Notes: generated from the letters alone by a model not told the origin. Shown: positions 24,311-33,272, counted from the stretch's first letter. The stretch: DNA of 64,000 nt from Streptomyces sp. I05A-00742 (GCF_013055795.1 NZ_JABETO010000024.1:37201-101200); one strand, 5' to 3'. Numbers and translations: made by a program.

Positions 24311-24586
24311 GTGCGAAGCGAAGAAGTGCCCTTCGAGGGCGGTCCCCTCGACGGGCGGGTACTGCCGGTACTGCTGGGCCCGACCGGCCATCCGCCGAAG
24401 GTCTACGAAGTGCCCGTGCCCGACCCGGGCGGCGGCCCGTCCACCGTCCTCGTCTACCGGCGGGTCCAGGCGGGCGTCACCCGCCGGCTGGGGCTGCCCC
24501 GGGGCTGGAAGTACGCCTACGACCCCGAGGGCCGGCGGAGCGAGGGCATCCGCTGGCCGTGGTCCCGGCCGCGGCCTTCCGGGTGA
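24311..24586 (+). CDS. Conserved hypothetical small protein
   Basis: 91 residues from the GTG at 24311. The core FEGGPLDGRVLPVLLG, a beta-rich middle VLVYRRV, and a C-terminal YAYDPEGRRSEG resemble the small actinomycete proteins with an EGGPLDG start. No domain or function can be named. It is 50 bp downstream of the TetR gene and has no clear ribosome site. Confidence 0.6.
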   Translation: MRSEEVPFEGGPLDGRVLPVLLGPTGHPPKVYEVPVPDPGGGPSTVLVYRRVQAGVTRRLGLPRGWKYAYDPEGRRSEGIRWPWSRPRPSG

Positions 24587-24685
24587 CGGCCCGTCGCCCG
24601 GAAGGCGTGCGGATTGGACGGTTCCGCCCTGGAATGCCGTAAAAGTACTACTGGTCCGTGACACGATCGCCCCGGAGGTGAGTCC

Positions 24686-25447
24686 GTGTCAGGACAGCTG
24701 GTGCGCTGGGTCTGCGCCGTAGCGCTGGTCGCCGTCGCGGCGTCGGTGACCCCGGTGCCGCCCGTCCGGGCCCAGCTCTCGGCCCTCGCGGCCCCGGCGC
24801 CCGGCGGGCCGGCCGGTCAGCCGGGCGACCAGCCGGTCGGCGCCCTGCTGACCCGGCTCCGGACGCTGTACCGGCAGATCGAGGCGGCCACGAAGGAGTA
24901 CGAGGCGGCGGCACCGGCACTGCGCCGGCAGCGGGCGGTCGCCGCCCGGACGGCCGAGGAGCTGGCAGCGGCCCGTTCCGCCCTCGCCGACAGCCGCGAC
25001 GAAGCCGGCCGGCTCGCCCGGGAGCAGTATCGGAGCGCCCTCGGCGGCTTCTCCCCCGCCGTCACCTTCCTTCTCACCGCGGACCCCCGCCCCGCCCTCC
25101 GCCACCGGCACGAGCTCGACCGCGCGGCAGCCCGCCGCGCGGAGACCCTGACCCGGCTGGCGGCGGCCACCACACACACCGACCTGCTCGCCCGCCGGGC
25201 CCGTGCCGCCCTGGACGCCCAGCTGACGCTGGCGGTCCGGCGCGATCGGCGTCGCGAAGCGGTGCGTCGCGGCCTCTCCGAGGTCGAGCGCCTTCTGGCT
25301 GGTCTCACCGACGCTCAGCTCGCGGCGCTGGCGGCTCCGGCGGGTGGGCGTGCCCCGGTCCCACCCCTTCACCGATCCCCGGGGGCAAGCCCCCAGACCC
25401 CCGTGAAAGCGGCTCCGCCGCTTGTCCTCAAACGCCGGACGGGCTGA
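24686..25447 (+). CDS. Secreted coiled-coil protein
   Basis: 253 residues. Signal peptide about 1-29 (hydrophobic VAVAASVTPVPPVRA ending in an Ala-x-Ala-like site). Residues 50-210 are Ala/Arg/Glu-rich with heptads, resembling the N-terminal coiled coils of NlpC/P60 hydrolase-associated proteins, but no catalytic domain follows. GTG start with GGAGGTG upstream. The last about 25 residues, ending LVLKRRTG, are encoded by a dispersed 3' repeat (25360-25545), and the stop sits at the centre of its palindrome, so the native C-terminus may have been replaced. Confidence 0.7.
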   Translation: MSGQLVRWVCAVALVAVAASVTPVPPVRAQLSALAAPAPGGPAGQPGDQPVGALLTRLRTLYRQIEAATKEYEAAAPALRRQRAVAARTAEELAAARSALADSRDEAGRLAREQYRSALGGFSPAVTFLLTADPRPALRHRHELDRAAARRAETLTRLAAATTHTDLLARRARAALDAQLTLAVRRDRRREAVRRGLSEVERLLAGLTDAQLAALAAPAGGRAPVPPLHRSPGASPQTPVKAAPPLVLKRRTG

Positions 25448-25545
25448 TCAGCCCGTCCGGCGTTTGAGGACGCGCGCCGCAGGCGCGCTCGGGGGGGGTG
25501 CGGGGGCTTGCCCCGGCAAGAAACGGTGAAAGGGCGGGCCCGGGG
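25360..25545. repeat. Dispersed 3'-end repeat, two copies head to head
   Basis: Copies in opposite orientation meet at TGATCA (25445-25450). 25424-25447 and 25448-25471 form a perfect 48-bp palindrome (CAGCCCGTCCGGCG then TTTGAGGAC). The right copy continues with hairpin GCGCGCC-GCA-GGCGCGC and a G-rich tail ending near AAACGGTGAAAGGG. It sits between convergent genes and is likely a bidirectional terminator. The same family occurs at 27627-27855 and 56923-57085. Confidence 0.85.
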
Positions 25546-25596
25546 CACACTCCCGGTCATTGACCTGAACGGTGCTGCGCCGAACTCGCCTGCCGA

Positions 25597-26814
25597 TCAG
25601 TCCAATCCCGCAAGGGCATCCACCAGCGTGCGCCCTTCGCGGGCTCCACGTCGCAGCAGCAACGCAGCCACAGTGTGCAACTCCCCCCACGCATGGGGGC
25701 GCCCGATCTCTGACGCATCGCCAATGATGTGCATTGCTGTGTTCAGCGCCGCTTCGGCTTCCCCCGCACCCGCATAAGCATGGGCGAGGCACGCGCCATA
25801 CCAAGCTCGATCCCGCCGGAAAGTGGCAGCAAAACCAGCGAGACCGTTTCTCAGATTCTCAATGGCGCTCGCCCAGCGACCCAAGTGCACGTCTGCCATA
25901 CCCCTTTGCGCCGCGAACCACGGCTCACCATAGAAATACAACCACGGCGGGGTATCGAGCGCGTCCTCAATGACCTTCTGCGCTTCATCCAGCTTGCGGT
26001 ATGCGTTCGTGGCGTCACCTTCGAGCGCGTGGCCCCGCCCAACCATCTGAATCGCCATGGCACGCGTTGCCTCGCTCGCCCCAACGGTCGAGGCTGCGGC
26101 TTCCCCGAGCCGGATGCACCGGCGTCCCTTGCCCTTCGACCAGGCCAGATGCGCCTTCATGCTCATGGTGGTCGCGGCCATGTCTCCGTAGCCGGCCTCC
26201 AAAGCCCAGTCATAGGAGCGATCGAACCAGCCCAGTGCCGCCGGGGCGTTGTCCTGGTCCTGTGCCATCCATGCGAGGAACTGCGCGTACTCGGCCATCA
26301 GCATCACCAGTCGGTCCGCCAGCGGGCCACGGGCCTGGTCGTACAGGCCGGCTACCTTCTCGAACTGCTGGGTGACAATCCCGTTCATCACCCTTGATCC
26401 GAGCGTGTCTTCAGCCCGGCGATGTGCGGCAAGCAGGCCCTCCATCGCTTCCAGGTGGTACGTGTCCAGCCGCATGTTCCCGTCTCTCACAGGCCGCAGC
26501 CGGTCCACCGAATCCTTGACCACGTCCGGTAGCACGAGTGACGGCAGCGGCATATCTGCCTGCGGGCCGCCGAGAAGCTCCGTGGGGATGCCCAACCCGT
26601 CGATGATCCGCTGCCGTACTTCGACCGAGGTCACCGTACGGCGCCGATTCTCGATAGCGGAGATATCCGGCTGCGAAAGCCCAATGATCGCGCCGAGCTT
26701 GCTCTGATTGGTACGGGTCAGGGTCCGCCAGGCTTTCAACAGTGTCGGCCAGTCCTCGGCGACTGCGGCGGCGCGCAGGCCGGGGTGTGCCCACATGTTC
26801 GGTTCCGGCTCCAT
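25597..26814 (-). CDS. XRE-family regulator with TPR-like C-terminus
   Basis: 405 residues. HTH_XRE at about residues 28-85: TRTNQSKLGAIIGLSQPDIS with recognition helix and the following AIENRRRTVT. Then about 300 residues of Ala-rich helical repeats (GWFDRSYDWALEAGYGDMA and similar) as in tetratricopeptide sensor regulators. The ATG at 26812-26814 is taken; a second Met lies six codons in. It faces the phosphotransferase gene at 26839 across a 24-bp gap holding a palindrome, so it probably represses both. GC content is lower than its neighbours. Confidence 0.85.
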   Translation of the reverse strand: MEPEPNMWAHPGLRAAAVAEDWPTLLKAWRTLTRTNQSKLGAIIGLSQPDISAIENRRRTVTSVEVRQRIIDGLGIPTELLGGPQADMPLPSLVLPDVVKDSVDRLRPVRDGNMRLDTYHLEAMEGLLAAHRRAEDTLGSRVMNGIVTQQFEKVAGLYDQARGPLADRLVMLMAEYAQFLAWMAQDQDNAPAALGWFDRSYDWALEAGYGDMAATTMSMKAHLAWSKGKGRRCIRLGEAAASTVGASEATRAMAIQMVGRGHALEGDATNAYRKLDEAQKVIEDALDTPPWLYFYGEPWFAAQRGMADVHLGRWASAIENLRNGLAGFAATFRRDRAWYGACLAHAYAGAGEAEAALNTAMHIIGDASEIGRPHAWGELHTVAALLLRRGAREGRTLVDALAGLD

Positions 26815-26821
26815 CTCAGAA

Positions 26822-26840
26822 ATATACGGCGGCCGTATAT
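26822..26840. promoter_or_regulatory. Palindromic operator between XRE and phosphotransferase genes
   Basis: ATATACGGCGGCCGTATAT: 8-bp arms ATATACGG/CCGTATAT with a CGG centre. It fills the gap between the divergent starts and overlaps the ATG at 26839. Its TATA-rich arms could also supply -10 elements. Confidence 0.65.
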
Positions 26841-27645
26841 GACTTGGCAGTGGATCAGCCCGGCCATCAGCCGGAATGCGGTGGAAGGACGCGCGGGGCG
26901 GGTGATCGCATCCGAGAGCATTGCCGAAGGTCTCAGCTGCACCACGGCCTTGGCGTTGACCACGGAGCGCAGCGGGCGTCTGTTCTTCAAAGGCGCACGT
27001 GAAGCCGACGCCGAAGCGGTGGCGGCGCTCGACTGGGAGGCGCGCGTCAATGAGACGGTATTGGGGGTCAGTCCCGCCATCCGTCACCGCTTCCGGGGCG
27101 GGGGATGGTCTTGTCTTGCTTTCGCGTACATCGAGGGCAGGCACGCCGACCTGAGTCCGGGAACCAAGGATCTGGCGGCCGTGACCTCCGCGCTGCGGCG
27201 CATGCAGGGGCTCAGCAACCCCGCGCTCCCCACCCCGCGCCTTGCCGACCGATTCGCTCGCTACCTGCTGCCCGGTGAAGCCGAGCACCTGAGCGGCCCT
27301 GCCCTGCTTCACACCGATACGAACCCGCACAACATCATGGTCAGCCGCAAGGGCACTGCCTACGTCGTCGACTGGGCCAGAGCCGCGACCGGCCCCGCAT
27401 GGCTGGACCCGGCGTGGACGGCCGTCCGGCTCATGGAGTGCGGGCGGGCGCCCGCTGACGCGCTGGCCTGGCTCGACGGGTTCGCCAGTTGGCGGCATGC
27501 CGACTCGAGGTCGGTGGAGACGTTCGTGAACGTCACCTGTCGGTGGTGGACGACCGTGGTGGGCGAGCAGGCGGCGCGGCGGAGTAACGCGCGGTTCCGG
27601 TACCTGCTCGGCGAACGGGCCGAAATCAGCCCGTCCGGCGTTTGA
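26839..27645 (+). CDS. Aminoglycoside-phosphotransferase-like kinase
   Basis: 268 residues. The catalytic loop is LLHTDTNPHNIMV (His-x-Asp-x4-Asn) and the metal site VVDWARA, as in APH/choline-kinase-like enzymes. The N-terminal lobe is short (RLFFKGARE may carry the ATP-binding Lys). The ATG at 26839 lies inside the palindrome, and no ribosome site precedes it, so the mRNA may be leaderless. The C-terminus EISPSGV and stop are contributed by the dispersed repeat at 27627. The substrate is unknown. Confidence 0.78.
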   Translation: MTWQWISPAISRNAVEGRAGRVIASESIAEGLSCTTALALTTERSGRLFFKGAREADAEAVAALDWEARVNETVLGVSPAIRHRFRGGGWSCLAFAYIEGRHADLSPGTKDLAAVTSALRRMQGLSNPALPTPRLADRFARYLLPGEAEHLSGPALLHTDTNPHNIMVSRKGTAYVVDWARAATGPAWLDPAWTAVRLMECGRAPADALAWLDGFASWRHADSRSVETFVNVTCRWWTTVVGEQAARRSNARFRYLLGERAEISPSGV

Positions 27646-27855
27646 GGACAAGCGGCGAAGCCGCTTTCACGGGGGCCGGGGCAGAGCCCGGCACTCAGCC
27701 CGTCCGGCGTTTGAGGACAAGCGGCGAAGCCGCTTTCACGGGGGCCGGGGCAGAGCCCGGCACTCAGCCCGTCCGGCGTTTGAGGACAACCGCGCGGAGC
27801 GCGGTTTGGGGGGTGCGGGGGCTTGCCCCCGCAGAAACGGTGAAAGGGAGGGACC
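27627..27855. repeat. Dispersed 3'-end repeat, three tandem copies
   Basis: CAGCCCGTCCGGCGTTTGAG begins at 27627, 27696 and 27765, a period of 69 bp. Copies 1 and 2 carry hairpin AAGCGGC-GAA-GCCGCTT; copy 3 has AACCGCGC-GGA-GCGCGGTT, a different sequence with the same fold. Between convergent genes, so a terminator role is likely. Confidence 0.88.
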
Positions 27856-27864
27856 GGGGCACCC

Positions 27865-29136
27865 CTACCCCACAGCACTCACCGCCTCCCGCACCTCCCC
27901 CAGATATGCCTCCGCCTTCTCCTCCTCGTAGAACCACTCGGCGAAATCGGCGGGATCGTCGTAACCATTGGCGAACCGGTCGGCGACGGGCTGCAGCCCG
28001 CCCGCCGCACCGATCAGACGCTGGGCGTGCCCCGGGAGCGGCGCCAGCATGGCGTTCGTCCACCGAGTGGCATGCCGCGCAGCATCCCAGTACCGGTCGA
28101 AGACCGACCGCATCCAGGGCTCGTCGAAGGGCGCGTCACCCCGTTCGACAATGGCCGCGAGGTACAAGGCGGAGCACTTGGCGGCCGAGTTGGCGCCCTG
28201 CCCCGTGAGCGGATCGTCGACGACGACCGCGTCGCCGACCCCGAGGACGAGGCCCCCCGAGGGCAGCCGGCCGACGGGGTCGCGGACGGTGGGGGTGTAG
28301 CGGCCGGTCAGGGTGGCGCGGGCGTCGGTGAGTTCGACCTGGGTGGCGCGGCCGTACTCCCAGGGGGTGTACCGCTCCATCAGCTCCAGGATCCGCGTCA
28401 GGTGCTCCCCGGGGCCCTCGCCGGTGCCGAAGGTGTCGAGGGGGCCGCCGGGGAGGCCCTCCCAGAAGAGGATGTCGGCGCGGCCGGAGAGGGTGAGGGT
28501 GGGGATGACGAGGAGTTCGCCGACGCCGGGGACGATGGTGCAGCGGACGGCGTCGTATTCGGGGTGCTCGGGGCGGGGGCCGAGGCCGTGGACGTAGGCG
28601 AGGGCGAGGGAGCGCTGGGGGGCGGTGTACGGGGAGCGGGCCGGGTCGCGGTCGAAGAGGGAGGTCAGTTCGCCCTTGCCGGCGGCGACCAGGACGAGGT
28701 CGTAGCGGCCGGCGAAGAAGTCGAGGTCGCAGACGGTGGCGCCGTGGACGACCAGCCGCCCGCCGCGGCCGGTGAAGGTGTCCAGCCAGCCGGACATCTT
28801 CAGCCGCTGGTCGACGGAGCGGGCGGGCGCGTCGAGCCGGCCGACCCAGTCGACGATGCGCCGGACCCGGCCGGGGGCGGTCCGGTCGGGGGGACCGGCC
28901 ACGGACAGGCCGAACCCCTCGACGCGCGGGGCGCGGTCCTCCCAGAAGGCAAGGCCGAGGTCGCGCTCGTGCCGCAGGGCGGTGCCGAACATGACCTGGG
29001 TGGAGGTGACCCGGCCGGAGCGCATCTCGTCCGAGGTGCGGTTGGACAGCAGCGTCACGTCGTAGCCCCGGGCCTGGAGGCCCAGGGCCAGTTGGAGGCC
29101 GGCCTGACCGGCCCCCACTATGAGGATCCGTCGCAT
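27865..29136 (-). CDS. Styrene-monooxygenase-like FAD monooxygenase
   Basis: 423 residues. FAD-binding start RRILIVGAGQAGLQLALGLQ, then VTSTQVMFGTALRHERDLGL, the StyA/indole monooxygenase-like domain (VEGFGLSVAGPPD), and GVGDAVVVDDPLTGQGAN as the second FAD motif. It lies 51 bp downstream of cvnD on the same strand, so it may belong to the conservon operon. No flavin reductase partner is adjacent. Epoxidation or hydroxylation of a small aromatic is the family activity; substrate unknown. Confidence 0.82.
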   Translation of the reverse strand: MRRILIVGAGQAGLQLALGLQARGYDVTLLSNRTSDEMRSGRVTSTQVMFGTALRHERDLGLAFWEDRAPRVEGFGLSVAGPPDRTAPGRVRRIVDWVGRLDAPARSVDQRLKMSGWLDTFTGRGGRLVVHGATVCDLDFFAGRYDLVLVAAGKGELTSLFDRDPARSPYTAPQRSLALAYVHGLGPRPEHPEYDAVRCTIVPGVGELLVIPTLTLSGRADILFWEGLPGGPLDTFGTGEGPGEHLTRILELMERYTPWEYGRATQVELTDARATLTGRYTPTVRDPVGRLPSGGLVLGVGDAVVVDDPLTGQGANSAAKCSALYLAAIVERGDAPFDEPWMRSVFDRYWDAARHATRWTNAMLAPLPGHAQRLIGAAGGLQPVADRFANGYDDPADFAEWFYEEEKAEAYLGEVREAVSAVG

Positions 29137-29187
29137 GGTTCCCTGTGCCGTCCCTCTGCTGCCCTGTGTGCCGTGTGCCGTGCGCCG

Positions 29188-29823
29188 TCAGCGCGGTTCC
29201 GGGGTGATGTCGAGCGCACGGCCGACGAGGGTCAGCAGCGACTCGACGACCGTGATCCGCTTCCGGGCGTCCATGATCAGCACCGGAACGTGCGACGGCA
29301 GGGACAGGGCCTCGCGGACGGCCTCCGTCCCGTACCGGGGCGTCCCCTCGAAGTGGTTGACGGCGACGATGTACGGCAGGCCGCTGCTCTCGAAGTAGTC
29401 GAGGGCTGGGAAGCAGTCCTCCAGCCGCCGGGTGTCGCACATGACCACGGCACCGATGGCGCCGCGCACCAGGTCGTCCCACATGAACCAGAACCGCTGC
29501 TGGCCCGGGGTGCCGAACAGGTAGAGGACCAGGTCGGGTTCGAGGGTGATCCGGCCGAAGTCCATGGCGACCGTGGTGGTGGCCTTCTCCGGGACGGCGA
29601 CGGCGTCGTCCACGTCCTCGCCGGCGACCGTCATCACGGCCTCCGTGCGCAGCGGGGTGATCTCGGAGACCGAGCCGACGAACGTCGTCTTGCCCACGCC
29701 GAAGCCGCCCGCGACGACGATCTTCGTGGCGGCGGGGGCCCGGGTCCGGCCGGTCGGCGCGTGCTGCGGCCGCTCCCGGACGGGATCGGGTCCCGCTATC
29801 GTGTCAGATCCTGCGAAGTCCAC
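29188..29823 (-). CDS. cvnD: Conservon GTP-binding protein CvnD
   Basis: 211 residues. Walker A/G1 GGFGVGKTTFVGS, switch region TTTVAMDFGRI, G3 LFGTPGQQRFWFMWDDL, and an NHFEG in the G4 position (IVAVNHFEG). This is the Ras-like GTPase of conservons, signalling from the membrane kinase CvnA. A 30-residue proline/arginine-rich N-terminus precedes the fold. It overlaps cvnC by 20 bp, supporting one operon. Confidence 0.92.
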   Translation of the reverse strand: MDFAGSDTIAGPDPVRERPQHAPTGRTRAPAATKIVVAGGFGVGKTTFVGSVSEITPLRTEAVMTVAGEDVDDAVAVPEKATTTVAMDFGRITLEPDLVLYLFGTPGQQRFWFMWDDLVRGAIGAVVMCDTRRLEDCFPALDYFESSGLPYIVAVNHFEGTPRYGTEAVREALSLPSHVPVLIMDARKRITVVESLLTLVGRALDITPEPR

Positions 29824-30169
29824 ACTGCACCCTTTCGAGCAGCGCGCGGTCGGGCCGTCCGGTGCCGTGACCGGGGCCGTAGACGCGGATTCTTCCCTGG
29901 TCGACCAGATCGCCGAGGAGCACGCGGACCGCGCCCAGCGGCATCCTCAGCAGCGCGGAGACCTCGGCGACGGAGCGCAGTCCGCGGCACAGGCCCATGA
30001 TGGCGCCCGTCTCGGGGAGCGGCCGGGCGCCGGGCGCTTCCCCGTGCGCCTGGACGAGCGTCTCGACCTGGAGGACGTGTCCGCACGGGGTGCGCCCGCC
30101 CGCGGCCGAGTACGGGCGTACCCGGGCCGCCCGCCCTCCGCGCGCGGGCGCGGTGCGCGCGCCGGTCAC
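29804..30169 (-). CDS. cvnC: Conservon DUF742 protein CvnC
   Basis: 121 residues, DUF742: RVRPYSAAGGRT, then the winged-helix-like ETGAIMGLCRGLRSVAEVSALLRMPLG split by turns, and VLLGDLVDQGRIRV. The GTG start at 30167-30169 overlaps the cvnB stop by 4 nt (GTGA), so translation is coupled. CvnC is a cytoplasmic adaptor in the complex with CvnB and CvnD. Confidence 0.9.
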   Translation of the reverse strand: MTGARTAPARGGRAARVRPYSAAGGRTPCGHVLQVETLVQAHGEAPGARPLPETGAIMGLCRGLRSVAEVSALLRMPLGAVRVLLGDLVDQGRIRVYGPGHGTGRPDRALLERVQCGLRRI

Positions 30170-30687
30170 CTGACGGCCTCCACCGACTGCCGCAGCTCCC
30201 GGCGGAGTTCGGGCGTCAGGACGTGTCCGGCCCGGCCGACGAAGAGCGCCATGTGGTAGGCGACGACGCTCATGTCGCAGTCGGGGGCGGTGTGGACGCC
30301 CAGCAGCGAGCCGTCGCTGATGGTCATGACGAACAGGCTGCCCTCCTCCATGGCCACCATGGTCTGTTTGACGGTGCCTCCGTCCATCAGGGCCGCGGCC
30401 CCGGTGGTCAGGCTGCCCAGGCCCGCGACGATGGTGGCCAGGTCGGCACAGGAGTGCCGCGGGCCGCCCACCGGGCCGCCGCCCTGCGGCTGTTGGGCCG
30501 GGTCGGACGAGAGCAGCAGCAGACCGTCGGAGGAGACGACGGCGACGGAGCGTACGCCGGGCACCTCCTCGACCACGTCGGTCAGCAGCCAGTGCAGGTT
30601 GCGGGCCTCGTGGCTCAGTCCGAATCCCGCACCGGCGGGGGTGCCGACGGGGGTGACGGGGGTCGCCCCCCGGGAAAATGCAGTCAA
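30166..30687 (-). CDS. cvnB: Conservon roadblock/LC7 protein CvnB
   Basis: 173 residues. Roadblock/LC7 fold about 25-140: LHWLLTDVVEEVPGVRSVAVVSSDGLLLL and GSLFVMTISDGSLLGVHT are split by strand breaks characteristic of the family. The N-terminal 25 residues are low complexity. Its start overlaps the cvnA stop (ATGA). It is expected to modulate the GTPase CvnD. Confidence 0.92.
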   Translation of the reverse strand: MTAFSRGATPVTPVGTPAGAGFGLSHEARNLHWLLTDVVEEVPGVRSVAVVSSDGLLLLSSDPAQQPQGGGPVGGPRHSCADLATIVAGLGSLTTGAAALMDGGTVKQTMVAMEEGSLFVMTISDGSLLGVHTAPDCDMSVVAYHMALFVGRAGHVLTPELRRELRQSVEAVR

Positions 30688-33272
30688 CCGCGTGCCTCCT
30701 CGACATTGCCGCCCTCGTTCAGCGCACCTGCTCGGCGCTGATCGCCATCACGCCCCGCCAGCTCCTGCTCGACGTCGCGCCGCCCCTCCCGCGCGCCCTG
30801 CTGGAACCCGGCGAGCCTGGCGCGCAGCGCTTCCGCGTCCACGCCCTTGCGCACCCGCTGGACGGGCGGGGGCTGGGGCACCGAGCGCGGGGTGCGCTTG
30901 GGCAGTCCGGTACCGGTGACCTCGCCGTCCGAGCCCCGGTACGCGCCCGGGCCGGGGTCCTGCGCCGGCGGCCGCGCGTGCCGGCCGCCGAGCGGGGTGG
31001 GCACCACGGAGGCCGCGAGGTGCGACCCCGGGGACAGGGGACGTACCTCGGGCGGGGCGGGGTGCGGCTCGGGGACGATCAGCTGGATGGTCGCGTCGTC
31101 CGGCGGGCCGGACGCCGCGGGCTGCGGCGCGAAGCCCGCCATGCGCCGCGAACGCCCGGGAAGCATATGCGAGTTGGCCTCGGCGGCGGCGCCCGGCAGC
31201 TGGACCGGCGGCGCGGTCGAGGTGCCCGGCACCGGGGGCGCGGCCTGCGGGTCCGCGGCGGCCGGGGGCCCGGCGGGCAGCAGCCGGGCGGGCAGCACCA
31301 CGACGGCCGTGATGCCGCCCGGCCGCTGCTCGCGCAGCTGGACGCGGACGCCGTGCCGGGCGGCGAGCCGGGCGACGACGTACAGGCCGAGGCCCATCAC
31401 GGCGTCGTCCGGGTGGCCCGCCGGGTCCGCGCCGGGGTGCCGGGCCCCGGGGGGCTCCGGATCGGCCTGCGCCAGCAGGGAGTTGATCTCCTCCAGGCGG
31501 TCGGGGGCCATGCCGATGCCCTCGTCCTGGATGGAGAGCATCACGTCGCCGTTCTCCAGGAGCCAGCCGGAGACCTGTACCGGGACGTCCGGCGGCGAGA
31601 ACGCCGTGGCGTTCTCCAGCAGTTCGGCGACCAGGTGGCTGATGTCGTCCGAGGCGAAGCCGGCGAGCTGGGAGCGGGCGGGCAGGGAGTGGATGCGCAC
31701 CCGCTCATACCGTTCGATCTCGCTGGCCGCGGCCCGCAGGACGTCCAGCAGCGAGACCGCGCCCGCGTGTCCGGCCGCGTGCTCGGAGCCCGCGAGGACC
31801 AGCAGGTTCTCGCTGTGGCGGCGCATCCGGGTGGCGAGGTGGTCGAGTTTGAAGAGGACTTCGAGGCGGTCGGGGTCGGCCTCGTGGGCCTCCATGGCCT
31901 CGATGACCGACAGCTGTCGCTCGACCAGGCCGAGGGTGCGCAGGGACAGGCTCGCGCAGGTGCTGTGCGCCCGGCCGGCGAGCCCGGCGAGCCGCGCCTC
32001 GCGTTCCCGGTCGCGGGAGCGCAGCGCGTCGCGCTCGTCGGCTAGGTCCTGGCGGGCGGCGTCGAGGCGGCTGCGCTCGCCCTCCAGCAGGGCGATGCGC
32101 TCGCGCTGCCGGACGACCGTGCCGTGCAGGACGTTGACCGACCGGGCGATCTCGGCGAACTCGTCGTCCCGGCCCTTGAAGGCGACCGGCTCGGTGCCGC
32201 CCGGATCGGCGCAGACGCGGCGGGCGCCCTGCCGCAGGGCGGCCAGCGGGCGGGTGAGCGAACGGGCGGCCTGGACGCCGGCCGCGAGGGCGACCAGGAA
32301 GCACGCGGCGACCAGCGCGGCCCGTGCCTGGAGCGCGGTGACATCGCGGTCGTGGACCCGTTGCAGGTGGGCGGCCTCGGTGGCGGCGAGGGCGGACTCG
32401 ACGCCGCGCATGTGCTCCAGGCGCGTGGTGAGCAGGGCGCGCACCGGCTCCGGGTCCTGCACCCGCTCCCCGGCGACGAGGGCGGGGAGCCGGGACTCGG
32501 CGGCGGCGACGTCCGGGCCGCTCACCCCGCGGGTGTAGGCGTCGCGGGCCTTGGCCGGGGCGAGCTGGGCGAAGTCGGCGCGGGCGGCGCGCTCCCGGGT
32601 GTCCGTCTGCTGGGCGGCGGCGGCGAGTTCGGGCCGTTCGCCGCGGGCGGCGTACGCGGCGAGGAGCAGGCCGCGGGTGGCGGACGCCTCCTCGACCGCG
32701 CGGCCGAGCAGCGCCACGGCCTCCCCGTCCCCCGTCCCGGCCCGCTCGGGCAGCCGGGCCGCGAGGGTGCCGGCCACGCCGTGCAGGGCCTGCACGGTGG
32801 AGGTGTACGTACGGAAGACGGTCAGCGGGTCGGCGGGGCCGGTGAGGGCGGTGCGCCGCTCGCGGGCCAGGCCGTCGAGCCGGGTGCGCAGGGCCTCGGG
32901 GAGTGCGGTGCGGGCCGCGCGGGACGAGAGGAAGGCGCCGAGCTGCCGGTCCACGCGGACGTGCCGTGCCGCGAGGGGGGCGGGGACGGCCCCGCGGCCC
33001 GCCGCCGCGTACTCCGTGACGGCGTCGCGCTCGTCGGCCAGCGCGTGGGCGAGGCGCACGGCGTCACTCGCGGTCCTGGCCAGAGGGACCAGGCGCGCGG
33101 TGTCGCCGGCGTCGTGCGACGCGTCGGCGACGCCGAGCGCGCCCGCGCCGAGGACCGCCAGGGAGACGGTCGCGACGGAGAGGACCAGCCGGTTGCGGGC
33201 GCGGGCGGTGCCCTCCGGCACCCCCGTGGCCTGTTGCTCCCGCCGACCGCCCCGAAGCCGCTTCTTCCGCAC
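30684..33272 (-). CDS. cvnA: Conservon membrane sensor kinase CvnA
   Basis: 862 residues. TM1 about 28-48, extracytoplasmic sensing domain about 50-300, TM2 about 312-332 (LVAACFLVALAAGV), HAMP-like linker RSLTRPLAALRQGA, dimerisation region, and HATPase_c with ELLENATAFSPPDVPV, DEGIGMAPDRL and GLGLYVVARLAARHG. The usual phosphoacceptor H-box is not evident, as is normal for CvnA. The C-terminal 200 residues are proline-rich and disordered. First gene of cvnABCD. Confidence 0.92.
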   Translation of the reverse strand: MRKKRLRGGRREQQATGVPEGTARARNRLVLSVATVSLAVLGAGALGVADASHDAGDTARLVPLARTASDAVRLAHALADERDAVTEYAAAGRGAVPAPLAARHVRVDRQLGAFLSSRAARTALPEALRTRLDGLARERRTALTGPADPLTVFRTYTSTVQALHGVAGTLAARLPERAGTGDGEAVALLGRAVEEASATRGLLLAAYAARGERPELAAAAQQTDTRERAARADFAQLAPAKARDAYTRGVSGPDVAAAESRLPALVAGERVQDPEPVRALLTTRLEHMRGVESALAATEAAHLQRVHDRDVTALQARAALVAACFLVALAAGVQAARSLTRPLAALRQGARRVCADPGGTEPVAFKGRDDEFAEIARSVNVLHGTVVRQRERIALLEGERSRLDAARQDLADERDALRSRDREREARLAGLAGRAHSTCASLSLRTLGLVERQLSVIEAMEAHEADPDRLEVLFKLDHLATRMRRHSENLLVLAGSEHAAGHAGAVSLLDVLRAAASEIERYERVRIHSLPARSQLAGFASDDISHLVAELLENATAFSPPDVPVQVSGWLLENGDVMLSIQDEGIGMAPDRLEEINSLLAQADPEPPGARHPGADPAGHPDDAVMGLGLYVVARLAARHGVRVQLREQRPGGITAVVVLPARLLPAGPPAAADPQAAPPVPGTSTAPPVQLPGAAAEANSHMLPGRSRRMAGFAPQPAASGPPDDATIQLIVPEPHPAPPEVRPLSPGSHLAASVVPTPLGGRHARPPAQDPGPGAYRGSDGEVTGTGLPKRTPRSVPQPPPVQRVRKGVDAEALRARLAGFQQGAREGRRDVEQELAGRDGDQRRAGALNEGGNVEEARG

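Noticed and set aside
27627..27855. CRISPR-like array
   Set aside because: Period 69 bp with no variable spacers; repeats are a 3'-end hairpin family that recurs elsewhere in the window.
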